Shown: in pieces, positions 16,188 through 25,515 of the stretch
Position numbering within the stretch: the stretch's first letter is position 1
How the letters are laid out: each line of letters starts with the position of its first letter
From: Roseibium alexandrii DFL-11
GTDB lineage: Bacteria; Pseudomonadota; Alphaproteobacteria; Rhizobiales; Stappiaceae
Direction: 5' to 3'
DNA length: 64,000 nt
NCBI RefSeq assembly: GCF_000158095.2
Contig: NZ_CM011002.1
Coordinates: forward strand, 3,567,203-3,631,202
Position numbers and translations under genes: made by a program
The notes under the pieces: generated by a model
Told to the model about the DNA's origin: nothing
Database searches by the model: none
What the model saw: only the letters and a program-made list of their open reading frames with translations

Positions 16188-18227
16188 GTGACAGACTTCC
16201 TTGATCCCATCCTGCATTTCATCGCCGAGAACCCGTCGCTTGCCGGGTTGATCTGCTTTTTGGCAGCCATGGGCGAAGCCTTGTTCCTGATTGGATTGTT
16301 TGTTCCAACCACTGTTGTTTTGGTGGGCGCGGGCACCCTGGTCGGCCTGGGAAAACTCGATTTGATGCCGCTGCTCGTCTGGACGACGCTTGGCGCAACC
16401 GCAGGAGATGCGATCTCCTATTGGATCGGCTGGGCCTTCAAAGACAAGATCAAAAGCATGTGGCCGCTGAACAAGTACCGCAGTGTGGTCGAAAGCGGCG
16501 AGGAATTCTTCAAACAACACGGCGGCAAAAGCGTCTTTATCGGCCGCTTCGTTCCAGGTGTGAAATCCGTGGTTCCGGGCATTGCCGGCATGGCCGGTAT
16601 GAATTTCACCCGGTTCTCGGTGGTCAACTTCACCTCCGCAATCGCGTGGAGCGTGGCGCACATTGCGCCGGGCGTCATTGCCGGGTCAGCACTTCATGCG
16701 ATCGGTCAGATCAGCGGCCGCCTTGCACTGGTTCTGGGCGCTCTGCTGCTCGTGATCTTCCTGGCGGTCATGCTGGGCCGATGGTTGATCCTCATTATTC
16801 TGCCCCTTTTTCCTAACGCGCACTCGGCCATCGCACACTGGTTCGCCCGGCGGCCTGACCGCATCTCTCAATGGATTGGACACAACTTCGATCCGGCTCA
16901 CCCCCGCTCAGCAGGAATGCTGGCCTCGACAGTGCTTATCCTCATCACGATGCCGGCTTTCTTCTGGCTGGTTGGTGAGGTCGCTCCAAACGAACCGATG
17001 GTTCGCGCGGACCTTGCCATCCTGAACCTATTTGACAGCCTCAGAACGCCGGTCGGTGACAAGATCATGGTCTTCATGACCACGCTTGGAGATGGCATCG
17101 TGGTGACCGCGATTGCAATCGCTGTGGCATCCTATCTGTTATTCCGAAAGGCTTGGCGCCGCGGCATCGGCTTTGTCATCGCGATTGCCGGCACGGCCAT
17201 TTTTGTGCCTGTGCTGAAATTGATGCTGCACCGCTCCCGGCCCATGGAGCTTTATACCGGGGCCGATTCCTTCAGCTTCCCGAGCGGCCATGCCACGCTT
17301 AACACCGTCCTGTTCGGTATCTGCGCAGTCCTGATTGCCCATGACCGCAGCCGCTGGGTGAAGGCAGGTATTTTCACAGTCACTGTCGCCTATGTCATCA
17401 CCATCGGGTTCTCACGGATCTATCTTGGTGCACACTGGATGTCGGATGTGTTGGCCGGGTTGTTGTTCGGCACGGCCATCGTGTCCGCCTTCGCCTTCGT
17501 GTTCGGCCCGATCCACAACGAGAAAATCGGCCGCTTGACCCTCACGGCGATCGTGTGCGGCATGCTTGCCGGGTTTGGTGGCTGGCATGTCGCCAGGTCC
17601 TTCGATGCTGGGCTGGTCACTTACGCGCCGCAGGTCCACAAAGAGATCCTGCAGGCGAGTGACTGGAGAGACGGGACATGGCAGAGCCTCCCTGCAAATC
17701 GCATCGGAATTGACGGGGAAACCGAGGAACCGCTTGTCATTCAATACGCCGGTCCACTTGAAGCTTTTGCTGACATTGCTGCGAAAGACGGCTGGGTGCA
17801 TCCGCCAAAGTGGTCACTGTCGACCGCAGGCGGCTTTGTGGAAGGGGAAACCCCACCGGATTCTCTCCCGATCCTGCCGCGCAGCCAGAATGGGCGCCAA
17901 CCGGACCTGATCCTGATCCGCAACGATGCCGATGGCGATGGCGCAGAGGGCGGACGCTGGGTCATGCGTTTATGGCCAAGCCGGTATGAAGTCCTCGAAG
18001 GCGGGACGCTGGAACCACTTTATCTTGGCAGCGTCGTCCACGAGGATATTCTGAGACCCATGGGTGAGTTCTCCGGTCCCAAAATGGACCGAGAACTTCC
18101 CGGTGTTGAAGTCAATCCGGCCCGTCTCATACCAGGTGCCGAGACCCGGCAGCGCGCGAACCTCACCCATGTTGTGCTGGCGCGCCTGCCTGAACCTCCC
18201 GGCCTTTCAACTCCGGCTGCAGACTGA
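16188..18227 (+). CDS. Fusion of DedA/VTT, PAP2 phosphatase and LssY C-terminal domains
   Basis: A 679-residue membrane protein. Residues about 10-200 are a DedA (VTT) domain with GEALFLIGLFVPTTV and the conserved FIGRFVPGVKSVVPGIAG. Residues about 240-440 are a PAP2 phosphatase with KLMLHRSRPM, SFPSGHA and SRIYLGAHWMSD, the full catalytic set. The remainder (about 460-650) is an LssY-type C-terminal domain. The combination suggests transport plus dephosphorylation of a lipid such as undecaprenyl phosphate or phosphatidic acid. The start is a GTG. It is tail-to-tail with the DUF1176 gene, the stops being one base apart. Confidence 0.85.
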   Translation: MTDFLDPILHFIAENPSLAGLICFLAAMGEALFLIGLFVPTTVVLVGAGTLVGLGKLDLMPLLVWTTLGATAGDAISYWIGWAFKDKIKSMWPLNKYRSVVESGEEFFKQHGGKSVFIGRFVPGVKSVVPGIAGMAGMNFTRFSVVNFTSAIAWSVAHIAPGVIAGSALHAIGQISGRLALVLGALLLVIFLAVMLGRWLILIILPLFPNAHSAIAHWFARRPDRISQWIGHNFDPAHPRSAGMLASTVLILITMPAFFWLVGEVAPNEPMVRADLAILNLFDSLRTPVGDKIMVFMTTLGDGIVVTAIAIAVASYLLFRKAWRRGIGFVIAIAGTAIFVPVLKLMLHRSRPMELYTGADSFSFPSGHATLNTVLFGICAVLIAHDRSRWVKAGIFTVTVAYVITIGFSRIYLGAHWMSDVLAGLLFGTAIVSAFAFVFGPIHNEKIGRLTLTAIVCGMLAGFGGWHVARSFDAGLVTYAPQVHKEILQASDWRDGTWQSLPANRIGIDGETEEPLVIQYAGPLEAFADIAAKDGWVHPPKWSLSTAGGFVEGETPPDSLPILPRSQNGRQPDLILIRNDADGDGAEGGRWVMRLWPSRYEVLEGGTLEPLYLGSVVHEDILRPMGEFSGPKMDRELPGVEVNPARLIPGAETRQRANLTHVVLARLPEPPGLSTPAAD

Positions 18228-18228
18228 G

Positions 18229-19278
18229 TTATTGCGCCCGGTAGGCCAAAGGCCAGGTGTTGGGTTCAGGCGCATTCCCGTCACAATCGATCTTCTCGCG
18301 ATACTCGAGAAGTTCCAGCTCAAGGACTTCGCCTGGACCATCGATCAGGCGAAATACCTGATAGACGCCGCAATCGCCCGCGCCGCGGCCGAATGCTGTG
18401 GTTTCAATGTGTCCGGACGATCCCAACACCTTGGCATTCATGGCTGAAAAGTTCTGGTTGCCCTCCAACCCCGGAGGATTGGGCAAGGTCAATAACTCAC
18501 CCCAGTCTTGCGGCGGGTTCTGAGTTACTGCAAAGACACCGGAACCCTGATAGGCACCTTGAAAGCAAGGGATTTGCCACATCAGATAATAATCGTTGAT
18601 CACATAACGCGCGCCCGACCAGGCAAACTGGCCATCGATGTCGCAGGCATCGCTCGCGTAATCGCGCATTTGCTGGCGCAAAACAGCCGGGATTTCGGAC
18701 ATATCTGCCAAGTATCGCTCGTAACCAATCGGAATACCTGCAGGCAAGTCCGGGCTGGCTAAGGCCGTCTGTGGTTGCAATGCGGTTTTCGGGCAACCGC
18801 TGACCCCTTTGGCGTTCGCCGTGAATGGCAGTTTGCCCTTCTGGATGACAGTGACCTTGGCTTTGTCGAAATAAAAGGCGTCATTTCGGAACGTGACTTC
18901 GAGAAGTTCGATCTGGACTTTTATATCCCGGTCATCGCTTGCGAACAGATATTGAGTGCCATGGCCTTCGATGGGTTCGCCGCCATAGACGAGCTCGTTT
19001 ACGCTGTAGAACTTGTCCCCGATCTCCACCAAACCCGGTCCCGTAAAACCATCGCTCTCCTGATTGGCATGGAACAGATACGCGTAATCGTCTGTCTCAG
19101 GGTCACGGTTCTGCTGCCAGAACGACAAATGACACGGAGAAATTCCACCGACAATTTCGTCTTTTCCGAAAAGTTTCAACGGCAGTTTGTAGGCATCCTC
19201 ATCTGCATAGGCTTGCAACGATTGTAGACACGCGAACGTGGAAAACACCAATACAGCCAACAAGTTTTGCGTTTTCAT
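18229..19278 (-). CDS. Secreted DUF1176 domain protein
   Basis: A 349-residue exported protein. A signal peptide is evident (MKTQNLLAVLVFSTFACLQS, cleavage probably after the AYA at about 26). The C-terminal half carries the DUF1176 pattern: paired cysteines, GRGAGDCGVYQVFRLIDG and the closing Cys-Asp-Gly then WPLAYRAQ. Function is unknown for the family. Four or more cysteines suggest disulfides in the periplasm. GGAGGGG precedes the ATG. There is no operon partner. Confidence 0.75.
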   Translation of the reverse strand: MKTQNLLAVLVFSTFACLQSLQAYADEDAYKLPLKLFGKDEIVGGISPCHLSFWQQNRDPETDDYAYLFHANQESDGFTGPGLVEIGDKFYSVNELVYGGEPIEGHGTQYLFASDDRDIKVQIELLEVTFRNDAFYFDKAKVTVIQKGKLPFTANAKGVSGCPKTALQPQTALASPDLPAGIPIGYERYLADMSEIPAVLRQQMRDYASDACDIDGQFAWSGARYVINDYYLMWQIPCFQGAYQGSGVFAVTQNPPQDWGELLTLPNPPGLEGNQNFSAMNAKVLGSSGHIETTAFGRGAGDCGVYQVFRLIDGPGEVLELELLEYREKIDCDGNAPEPNTWPLAYRAQ

Positions 19279-19401
19279 AGCCCCTCCGACGCTCAGAATT
19301 CATCTGACCATGCCGGATTTTCCGCCCTTTGGCCAGCACGCGCTTTCCCTAAGGAAACTCTGGGCAGTCACTTAATTCCCCGCTTGCATCTTTTGTCTTA
19401 T

Positions 19402-19417
19402 ATTCATATATTCGAAA
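19402..19417 (+). promoter_or_regulatory. Candidate SqrR/BigR-type operator upstream of the sulfide operon
   Basis: The site reads ATTC-N8-GAAA, one base off the ATTC-N8-GAAT pattern described for the persulfide-sensing ArsR-family repressor SqrR. It ends 20 bases before the first transporter start, in an AT-rich promoter-like stretch. The regulator gene is not in the window. Confidence 0.45.
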
Positions 19418-19437
19418 ATAACGTAATGAGGATTCCC

Positions 19438-19866
19438 ATGACCGAATTCACACCCATACTCAGCTTCTCAGGCGGCCTGCTGATCGGACTTGCCGCCGTC
19501 GCCCTTATGGCTGTTCATGGCCGCATTGCCGGGATCAATGGCATTGTCGGCGGGCTGCTGAGCCTGAACATCAATTCAGACTGGGCGTGGCGCGCAGCCT
19601 TTATCGCCGGCATGGTCGCCAGCCCACTGGTCCTGCTTGGCGCTACCGGGCAACTGCCAGAAATCAGCATCCCATCTTCGCCTGCGCTTTTGCTTGCCGG
19701 AGGGTTCTTAACCGGTGTCGGGACCACGCTCGGCTCGGGCTGCACCAGCGGACATGGCGTTTGCGGGATGTCCCGCCTGTCCGCCCGCTCTATCGTTGCG
19801 ACCATGACGTTCATGGCAACCGGCGGTGTCACAGTTTTCCTCATCCGTCACGTGTTTGGAGGCTAA
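19438..19866 (+). CDS. YeeE/YedE family sulfur transporter subunit (PmpA-like)
   Basis: A 142-residue membrane protein with four predicted helices and the motif LGSGCTSGHGVCGMSRLS, whose cysteines bind or pass reactive sulfur. In the BigR operons of Agrobacterium and Xylella a pair of such genes (pmpA, pmpB) moves sulfur compounds across the membrane. I use ATG 19438 (MTEFTPILSF), with GAGG six bases upstream; longer frames read into non-membrane sequence. The next gene starts two bases after the stop. Confidence 0.85.
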   Translation: MTEFTPILSFSGGLLIGLAAVALMAVHGRIAGINGIVGGLLSLNINSDWAWRAAFIAGMVASPLVLLGATGQLPEISIPSSPALLLAGGFLTGVGTTLGSGCTSGHGVCGMSRLSARSIVATMTFMATGGVTVFLIRHVFGG

Positions 19867-19868
19867 TC

Positions 19869-20309
19869 ATGATCCGGCTTCTTTCAGCATTCGCGATTGG
19901 CCTTGTTTTCGGGACAGGCATTTTGATTTCCGGGATGGGCAATCCGGCCAAGGTTCTGAACTTCTTCGATGTCGCAGGGACCTGGGACCCAAGTCTTGCC
20001 TTCGTCATGGGCGGTGCCCTGACGGTTGCCGCAATTGGATATCGCCTTGCTTTCCGCATGAAGTCTCCGGTCCTCGCCGCTGAGTTTTCTCTGCCGACAA
20101 AAACAGATCTGGATATGAAACTGATCGGCGGATCGGCTATCTTCGGCATAGGTTGGGGCATGAGCGGCTTCTGCCCCGGTGGACTGGTTCCGGTCCTCGG
20201 CCTCGGATTGAGCGGCCCCTTGCTGACTGGTGCGGCGATTGTCGCAGGGATTTTGGTGGCACGCTGGATCACAACACTGGGGTCACGCCCCAGTCCGGCC
20301 CAAGCCTGA
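19869..20309 (+). CDS. YeeE/YedE family sulfur transporter subunit (PmpB-like)
   Basis: A 146-residue partner of the preceding gene: four predicted helices and the paired motifs LISGMGNPAKVLNFFD and WGMSGFCPGGLVP, the latter carrying the single conserved Cys. It probably forms one half of a two-part sulfur importer or exporter. The start at 19869 is two bases downstream of the partner's stop. It precedes the persulfide dioxygenase gene by 38 bases. Confidence 0.85.
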   Translation: MIRLLSAFAIGLVFGTGILISGMGNPAKVLNFFDVAGTWDPSLAFVMGGALTVAAIGYRLAFRMKSPVLAAEFSLPTKTDLDMKLIGGSAIFGIGWGMSGFCPGGLVPVLGLGLSGPLLTGAAIVAGILVARWITTLGSRPSPAQA

Positions 20310-20347
20310 GAATAGAACTGGCAAAGCCAGACAACGGGAGACACACA

Positions 20348-21241
20348 ATGAGTTCCTCGAACTATCCGGTCGATATGGCCATCATTCCGGAGGTCAAAGC
20401 CTTTTTTGACCCAGCCACAAACACGATCAGCTACGTGGTCAAGGATCCGGCTTCAAATGCCTGCGCGGTCGTCGACAGTGTGATGGACATCGACTACGCG
20501 GCCGGCCGTATCACGTACGATCATGCCGATGAAATCATCACCTACATTCAGGACAATGACCTGGATCTTGAGTGGCTGATTGAAACGCATGTTCATGCCG
20601 ATCACCTGTCCGGCGCGCCGTACATTCAGGAAAAACTCGGCGGAAAGCTTGGCATCGGTGAACAGATCACCGTTATTCAGGAGACCTTTGGCAAGGTGTT
20701 CAATGAAGGCACCGAGTTCCAACGCGACGGCAGCCAGTTCGATCGCCTGTTCAAGGATGGCGACACGTATCAGATCGGCGAAATGACCGCCTTTGCCATG
20801 TATACACCCGGCCACACACCGGCCTGCATGGTGCATGTCATGGGCGATGCGGCGTTTGCGGGCGACACCTTGTTCATGCCGGATGGCGGATCTGCGCGCG
20901 CAGACTTTCCGGGCGGGGACGCCGGTACACTCTATGATTCCATCCAGAAGGTTCTCGCCCTTCCGGACGATATGCGCCTGTTCATGTGCCACGATTACGG
21001 CCCGAACGGCCGAGACATCGCCTGGGAAACCACGGTAGGCGATGAAAAAGCGCACAACATTCACGTCGGCGGCGGCAAGACACGGGAAGAGTTCGTCCGT
21101 TTCCGGACCGAGCGTGATGCCCAGCTGGATATGCCAAAGCTCATCATTCCGTCCCTTCAAGTGAACATGCGCGCCGGAAAATTGCCGCCCGCTGATGAGA
21201 GCGGAAAAACATTCCTGAAAGTGCCGGTTAACGGGCTCTGA
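20348..21241 (+). CDS. Persulfide dioxygenase, ETHE1/Blh-type metallo-beta-lactamase fold
   Basis: A 297-residue MBL-fold enzyme that should oxidise glutathione persulfide to sulfite. The metal motif THVHADHLSGAP (H-x-H-x-D-H), the later TPGHTPACMVH and GDTLFMPDGGSARADFPGGDAGTLYDS are those of ETHE1-like proteins. There is no fused rhodanese. GGGAG lies eight bases before the ATG at 20348. It sits between the sulfur transporters and the DUF442-SQR fusion, so the four genes form a sulfide-detoxification operon like those controlled by BigR or SqrR. Confidence 0.87.
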   Translation: MSSSNYPVDMAIIPEVKAFFDPATNTISYVVKDPASNACAVVDSVMDIDYAAGRITYDHADEIITYIQDNDLDLEWLIETHVHADHLSGAPYIQEKLGGKLGIGEQITVIQETFGKVFNEGTEFQRDGSQFDRLFKDGDTYQIGEMTAFAMYTPGHTPACMVHVMGDAAFAGDTLFMPDGGSARADFPGGDAGTLYDSIQKVLALPDDMRLFMCHDYGPNGRDIAWETTVGDEKAHNIHVGGGKTREEFVRFRTERDAQLDMPKLIIPSLQVNMRAGKLPPADESGKTFLKVPVNGL

Positions 21242-21267
21242 TTGACAAGAAACGGGAGGCGGCAGCC

Positions 21268-22944
21268 ATGCAGGTGGCATCCATCGACAAGCAGATTTCG
21301 GTTTGCCCGCAGATCATGCCGGAGGACGTGCCGGACATTGCACAGCAAGGGTTCCGGTCAATCATCTGTAACCGGCCGGATGGAGAAGCCGCCGACCAGC
21401 CGACATTTGAGGAAATCGAGGCTGCGGCCAAGAAATTCGGCCTTGAAGTCCGGTACCAGCCGATTACGGCCGGCAAGGTGCAGGATGAAGATGCCGATGC
21501 CTTTGGCGAGCATCTGGCCTTGCTGCCGAAACCGGTTCTTGCCTACTGCCGGACCGGGACCCGCTCGGCAACGCTTTGGTCTCTGTCTCAGGCAAATACC
21601 TTGCCGGTCGCCGGTATTCTGACAAAAACCAAAGCCGCTGGTTACGACATGGCAGGTGTTGTCCGCCGGATCGCAAATGGCGGGCGGACACCGACGGAAA
21701 CTGCGGAAGATGCCCGTTTTGATGTCGTCATCGTCGGCGGAGGAGCTGCAGGGATATCGGTTGCGTCCAGCCTGCTGTCCCGGGACGATGATCTCGATAT
21801 CGCCGTGATCGACCCGGCCGATGTGCATTACTACCAGCCGGGCTGGACCATGGTCGGTGGCGGCATTTTTGATGCCTCCGACACGGCTAAAACCATGGCT
21901 TCGCTGATCCCCGCAGGCGTTCACTGGCTGAAATCTGCCGTGGCCGCATTTGAGCCGAAGGACAATGCGGTCATTCTGGATGGTTGCCGCGTGGTGAAAT
22001 ACGACCGGCTTGTGGTCTGCCCGGGGTTGAAACTGGATTGGCACGGCATTGAAGGTCTCGTCGACACGCTCGGCAAAAACGGCGTGACATCCAACTACCG
22101 GTATGACCTTGCGCCCTACACCTGGAAACTGGTGCAGGAGATGACGTCAGGCCGGGCCGTGTTCACCCAGCCGCCAATGCCGATCAAGTGTGCGGGCGCC
22201 CCTCAAAAGGCGATGTACCTTTCGGGGGACCACTGGACCAAATCAAGGCGCATCGACAACATCGACATCCAGTTCATGAATGCCGGCGGAGTCCTCTTTG
22301 GCGTGAAAGACTATGTCCCCGCCCTCATGGACTATGTAGAGCGCTACGATGCGACCCTAAATTTCTTCCACAATCTGATCTCGATCGATGGCCCCGCCAG
22401 GAAAGCCCGGTTTGAGATCAAAGAACCTGGGACGGATCCGCTGCAGGTCGATGTTGAATTCGACATGATCCATGTAACGCCACCGCAGACGGCACCGGAC
22501 TTTGTTCGCGTCTCGCCGCTGGCCGATGCTGCCGGCTGGGTCGACGTGGATCAGGCGACCTTGCGCCACAAGACCTATGACAACATCTGGTCGCTTGGCG
22601 ATGTGATGAACGCGCCCAATGCGAAGACCGCAGCAGCAGCGCGCAAGCAGGCACCGGTGGTAGCGGAAAACATTATCTCGGACATCAAAGGTCACAGCGC
22701 AACGGCGCAATACGACGGCTATGGCTCCTGTCCGCTCACCGTTGAGCGCGGAAAGATTGTTCTTGCAGAATTCGGCTATGGCGGAACGCTGTTGCCGAGC
22801 TTCCCGCGTTGGCTGGTGGACGGGACCAAGCCAACGCGGACCGCGTGGCTTTTGAAGGAACGGATTCTCCCTCCGATTTATTGGCGCGCCATGCTGCGCG
22901 GCAAGGAGTGGATGGCCAGACCGGAAAAAGTCACGGCAGCCTAA
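21268..22944 (+). CDS. DUF442 sulfurtransferase fused to sulfide:quinone oxidoreductase-like flavoprotein
   Basis: A 558-residue two-domain protein. Residues 1-140 are a DUF442 (TIGR01244) phosphatase-fold domain with the rhodanese-like active loop YCRTGTRSATLW. From about 150 a pyridine nucleotide-disulfide oxidoreductase follows: FDVVIVGGGAAGISVA, then HYYQPGWTMVGGG and KCAGAPQKAMYL, whose Cys is an expected SQR redox residue, and a terminal quinone-binding tail. It should oxidise sulfide to persulfide and hand sulfur to an acceptor. GGGAGG precedes the ATG. It is the last gene before a strong terminator. Confidence 0.85.
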   Translation: MQVASIDKQISVCPQIMPEDVPDIAQQGFRSIICNRPDGEAADQPTFEEIEAAAKKFGLEVRYQPITAGKVQDEDADAFGEHLALLPKPVLAYCRTGTRSATLWSLSQANTLPVAGILTKTKAAGYDMAGVVRRIANGGRTPTETAEDARFDVVIVGGGAAGISVASSLLSRDDDLDIAVIDPADVHYYQPGWTMVGGGIFDASDTAKTMASLIPAGVHWLKSAVAAFEPKDNAVILDGCRVVKYDRLVVCPGLKLDWHGIEGLVDTLGKNGVTSNYRYDLAPYTWKLVQEMTSGRAVFTQPPMPIKCAGAPQKAMYLSGDHWTKSRRIDNIDIQFMNAGGVLFGVKDYVPALMDYVERYDATLNFFHNLISIDGPARKARFEIKEPGTDPLQVDVEFDMIHVTPPQTAPDFVRVSPLADAAGWVDVDQATLRHKTYDNIWSLGDVMNAPNAKTAAAARKQAPVVAENIISDIKGHSATAQYDGYGSCPLTVERGKIVLAEFGYGGTLLPSFPRWLVDGTKPTRTAWLLKERILPPIYWRAMLRGKEWMARPEKVTAA

Positions 22945-22985
22945 CCAAAAGAGCCTTCCACAGAGGCTTGCACCTAACTCTCTTT

Positions 22986-23013
22986 CGAGCCGGGAAACCG
23001 GCTCGATTTCTTT
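22986..23013 (+). terminator. Intrinsic terminator of the sulfide operon
   Basis: An eight-base stem (CGAGCCGG/CCGGCTCG) with a GAAA tetraloop is followed by ATTTCTTT. It separates the SQR fusion from the SulP gene. Confidence 0.75.
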
Positions 23014-23075
23014 ATGCAGTCTTCCCGGCGATGTGGCATGACCACGCCAGAGTTCTTGATACCATCAGGCAGAAC

Positions 23076-24860
23076 ATGAGCGGATTGAAGCGTTACTTCC
23101 CCATCCTTGAATGGGGCAAAACCTACGACAAGACGACAGCAACCAGCGATCTGGTCGCTGCGGTCATTGTCACCATCATGCTCATTCCACAATCGCTTGC
23201 CTACGCCTTGCTGGCAGGACTGCCGCCGGAAGTCGGACTTTATGCATCGATCGCGCCGCTGGTGGCCTATGCCGTATTCGGCACCAGCCGGGCACTCGCC
23301 GTTGGCCCCGTTGCAGTTGTTTCCCTGATGACAGCGTCGGCCGTTGGACAATTCGCGGCTCAAGGGACCCCCGAATATCTCGGCGCTGCGATTGCCCTTG
23401 CGTTCATCTCCGGCTTGATGCTGGTTGTTATGGGGCTGTTCCGGCTCGGGTTTCTGGCAAACCTCTTGAGCCACCCGGTGATCTCTGGTTTCATCACTGC
23501 ATCAGGGCTTTTGATTGCCTCCAGCCAGTTGAAACATATCCTGGGCGTTCCCGCCCACGGTCACACCCTCTACGAGATCCTGCTTTCGATCGCCGGGCAT
23601 CTGGATGAGGTCAACTGGATCACACTTTCCATTGGCGCTGGCGCGACAGCGTTCCTGTTCTGGGTGCGCAAGGGATTGAAAAGACTGCTGCTCGGCGTCG
23701 GTTTCAAACCGTTTCTCGCCGATATCCTGACCAAGGCCGGCCCCGTCGCGGCGGTCGCTGTGACAACACTTGCCTCGGCAGTGTTCTCACTTGGCGACAA
23801 GGGTGTTCGGATCGTCGGCGATATCCCATCCGGCCTGCCCATGCCGCAATTGCCAAGTTTCGAAAGCGAACTATGGCTGGCTCTTGCGGGGCCCGCGCTT
23901 TTGATATCCGTGATCGGCTTTGTGGAATCCGTGTCCGTCGCACAAACCCTCGCGGCCAAAAAACGCCAGAGGATCGAACCAGATCAGGAACTCATTGGTC
24001 TTGGGACATCGAACATCGCCTCAGCGCTCTCCGGCGGCTATCCGGTCACCGGCGGATTTGCGCGGTCTGTGGTCAATTTCGATGCGGGCGCAGCCACACC
24101 GGCCGCCGGTGCCTATACCGCGGTCGGCATCGCACTCGCCACGCTCTTCCTGACCCCGCTTTTAACCCACCTGCCTCAGGCGACTCTGGCTGCAACGATC
24201 ATTGTTGCCGTGCTTTCCTTGGTCGATTTCGGTGCCGTAAAGCGGACATTCGCCTATTCGAAAAGCGATTTCACCGCGATGGCGGCAACCATCCTCATCA
24301 CGCTGTTTTTCGGCGTGGAACAGGGCGTTGTCGCCGGGGTCGGTCTTTCCATCGCGCTCTATCTTTACCGCAACAGCCGGCCGCATATGGCTATCGTTGG
24401 CGTGGTGCCCGGCACGGAGCACTTTCGTAATATCGATCGGCACAAGGTCGTGACCGGAGAACGGGTCCTGACATTGCGGGTCGATGAAAGCCTGTTCTTT
24501 GCCAACAGCCGGTTCCTGGAAGACAAGATCTACGCTCTTGTCGCGGACCGGCCGAATATCGAGCACGTCGTGCTGATGTGCCCGGCGGTGAATGAAATTG
24601 ATGCCAGCGCTCTCGAAAGTCTGGAAGAAATCAATCACCGGCTGTCCGATTCCGGCGTTTCCTTTCATCTGTCTGAGGTCAAGGGGCCTGTGATGGACCG
24701 GCTGAAACGGACGGATTTGCTCAATCATCTAACAGGCCAGGTGTTCCTCAGCCAGTATGATGCGCTGGTCACACTGGACCCTCTGACGGCGCACATTTCA
24801 GAATCGCACACTCCAAAGAAAGCCGCGCGGTCCAATGTTTGGGCCGGACCAGAAATCTAA
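23076..24860 (+). CDS. SulP family anion transporter with STAS domain
   Basis: A 594-residue inorganic anion transporter. About eleven membrane segments span residues 25-420 and include the SulP signature IPQSLAYALLAGLPPEVGLYAS. A cytoplasmic STAS domain (about 440-560) contains the expected VVLMCPAVNEIDASALESLEE stretch. SulP proteins carry sulfate, sulfite-like or bicarbonate anions; placement next to sulfide oxidation hints at sulfur oxyanions. The ATG at 23076 gives a normal N-terminus (MSGLKRYFPILEWG); a much longer frame overlaps the SQR gene and is unlikely. A terminator precedes it, so it probably has its own promoter or relies on readthrough. Confidence 0.87.
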   Translation: MSGLKRYFPILEWGKTYDKTTATSDLVAAVIVTIMLIPQSLAYALLAGLPPEVGLYASIAPLVAYAVFGTSRALAVGPVAVVSLMTASAVGQFAAQGTPEYLGAAIALAFISGLMLVVMGLFRLGFLANLLSHPVISGFITASGLLIASSQLKHILGVPAHGHTLYEILLSIAGHLDEVNWITLSIGAGATAFLFWVRKGLKRLLLGVGFKPFLADILTKAGPVAAVAVTTLASAVFSLGDKGVRIVGDIPSGLPMPQLPSFESELWLALAGPALLISVIGFVESVSVAQTLAAKKRQRIEPDQELIGLGTSNIASALSGGYPVTGGFARSVVNFDAGAATPAAGAYTAVGIALATLFLTPLLTHLPQATLAATIIVAVLSLVDFGAVKRTFAYSKSDFTAMAATILITLFFGVEQGVVAGVGLSIALYLYRNSRPHMAIVGVVPGTEHFRNIDRHKVVTGERVLTLRVDESLFFANSRFLEDKIYALVADRPNIEHVVLMCPAVNEIDASALESLEEINHRLSDSGVSFHLSEVKGPVMDRLKRTDLLNHLTGQVFLSQYDALVTLDPLTAHISESHTPKKAARSNVWAGPEI

Positions 24861-24885
24861 GTGGCTCGACTTCGAAACTGGACGA

Positions 24886-25374
24886 TCAGTTGTCGCTGGA
24901 CTGTGCAGATTGCAGGACGGGTTGAATGGCTTCACAGAACCGGAAATGCACCGGAGCCCGCTCGCCCTCCTGCACGATGAGGCCATTGGTGCCGCGCGGC
25001 TGTACGGTCACCAACTCGATCGCTTCGCCGCCATCATTCAAAAGGCAATTGATCGCGGCCCGCTGGGTGAATTGCTTGTCCTTTTCAGCCCCATAAACCT
25101 GACAGATGCGGCTCGGCGTTTCCAAAAGCCCGCGATAAATCGCAATGGCGGCGCCGGGGTCATTGCGGTCGATCCGGGGTGCAGGACAATTGCTCAGATC
25201 GCGCACCCAGATGCCTTGCGCAAAATCTGCAAATCTCAGGTCCAGGGTCTTGCCCTTGAGCAACGGTGCAGAGCGTGGAACAGACCTTTTGAGATCGCCC
25301 TTGCCAGCCATGGCTGGCGCGGCTGCCACAGCTGCAGCAGCACAAAAACACGCAGCGATAACCCAACGGTTCAT
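24886..25374 (-). CDS. Secreted protein of unknown function
   Basis: A 162-residue exported protein. The signal peptide runs through about residue 23 (MNRWVIAACFCAAAAVAAA, then PAMAG). The mature part has three to four cysteines (RDLSNCPAP, SRICQVYG, INCLLND, FRFCEA), suggesting two disulfides. I do not recognise the family. The ATG at 25374 has AGGAGG ten bases upstream; an in-frame GTG two codons earlier is possible. It is convergent with the SulP gene. Confidence 0.6.
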   Translation of the reverse strand: MNRWVIAACFCAAAAVAAAPAMAGKGDLKRSVPRSAPLLKGKTLDLRFADFAQGIWVRDLSNCPAPRIDRNDPGAAIAIYRGLLETPSRICQVYGAEKDKQFTQRAAINCLLNDGGEAIELVTVQPRGTNGLIVQEGERAPVHFRFCEAIQPVLQSAQSSDN

Positions 25375-25491
25375 AACCACTTCCCCTCCTTAAGAGCTGT
25401 TCCTCCGTCCGCGCAGCTCCCTTTGCAAGTGTGATGGAGACAGTTTTCGTTTGCCACGTCAACTTCTGCGATTCAGCTGCTTGCATTTTTC

Positions 25492-25506
25492 GAACATAAA
25501 TGGAAC
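25492..25506 (+). promoter_or_regulatory. LexA (SOS) box upstream of mmcB
   Basis: GAAC-ATAAATG-GAAC is an exact match to the alphaproteobacterial LexA pattern GAAC-N7-GAAC. It ends nine bases before the mmcB ATG, where a bound repressor would block transcription. It predicts DNA-damage induction of mmcB. Confidence 0.8.
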
Positions 25507-25515
25507 AAAAGTGGA

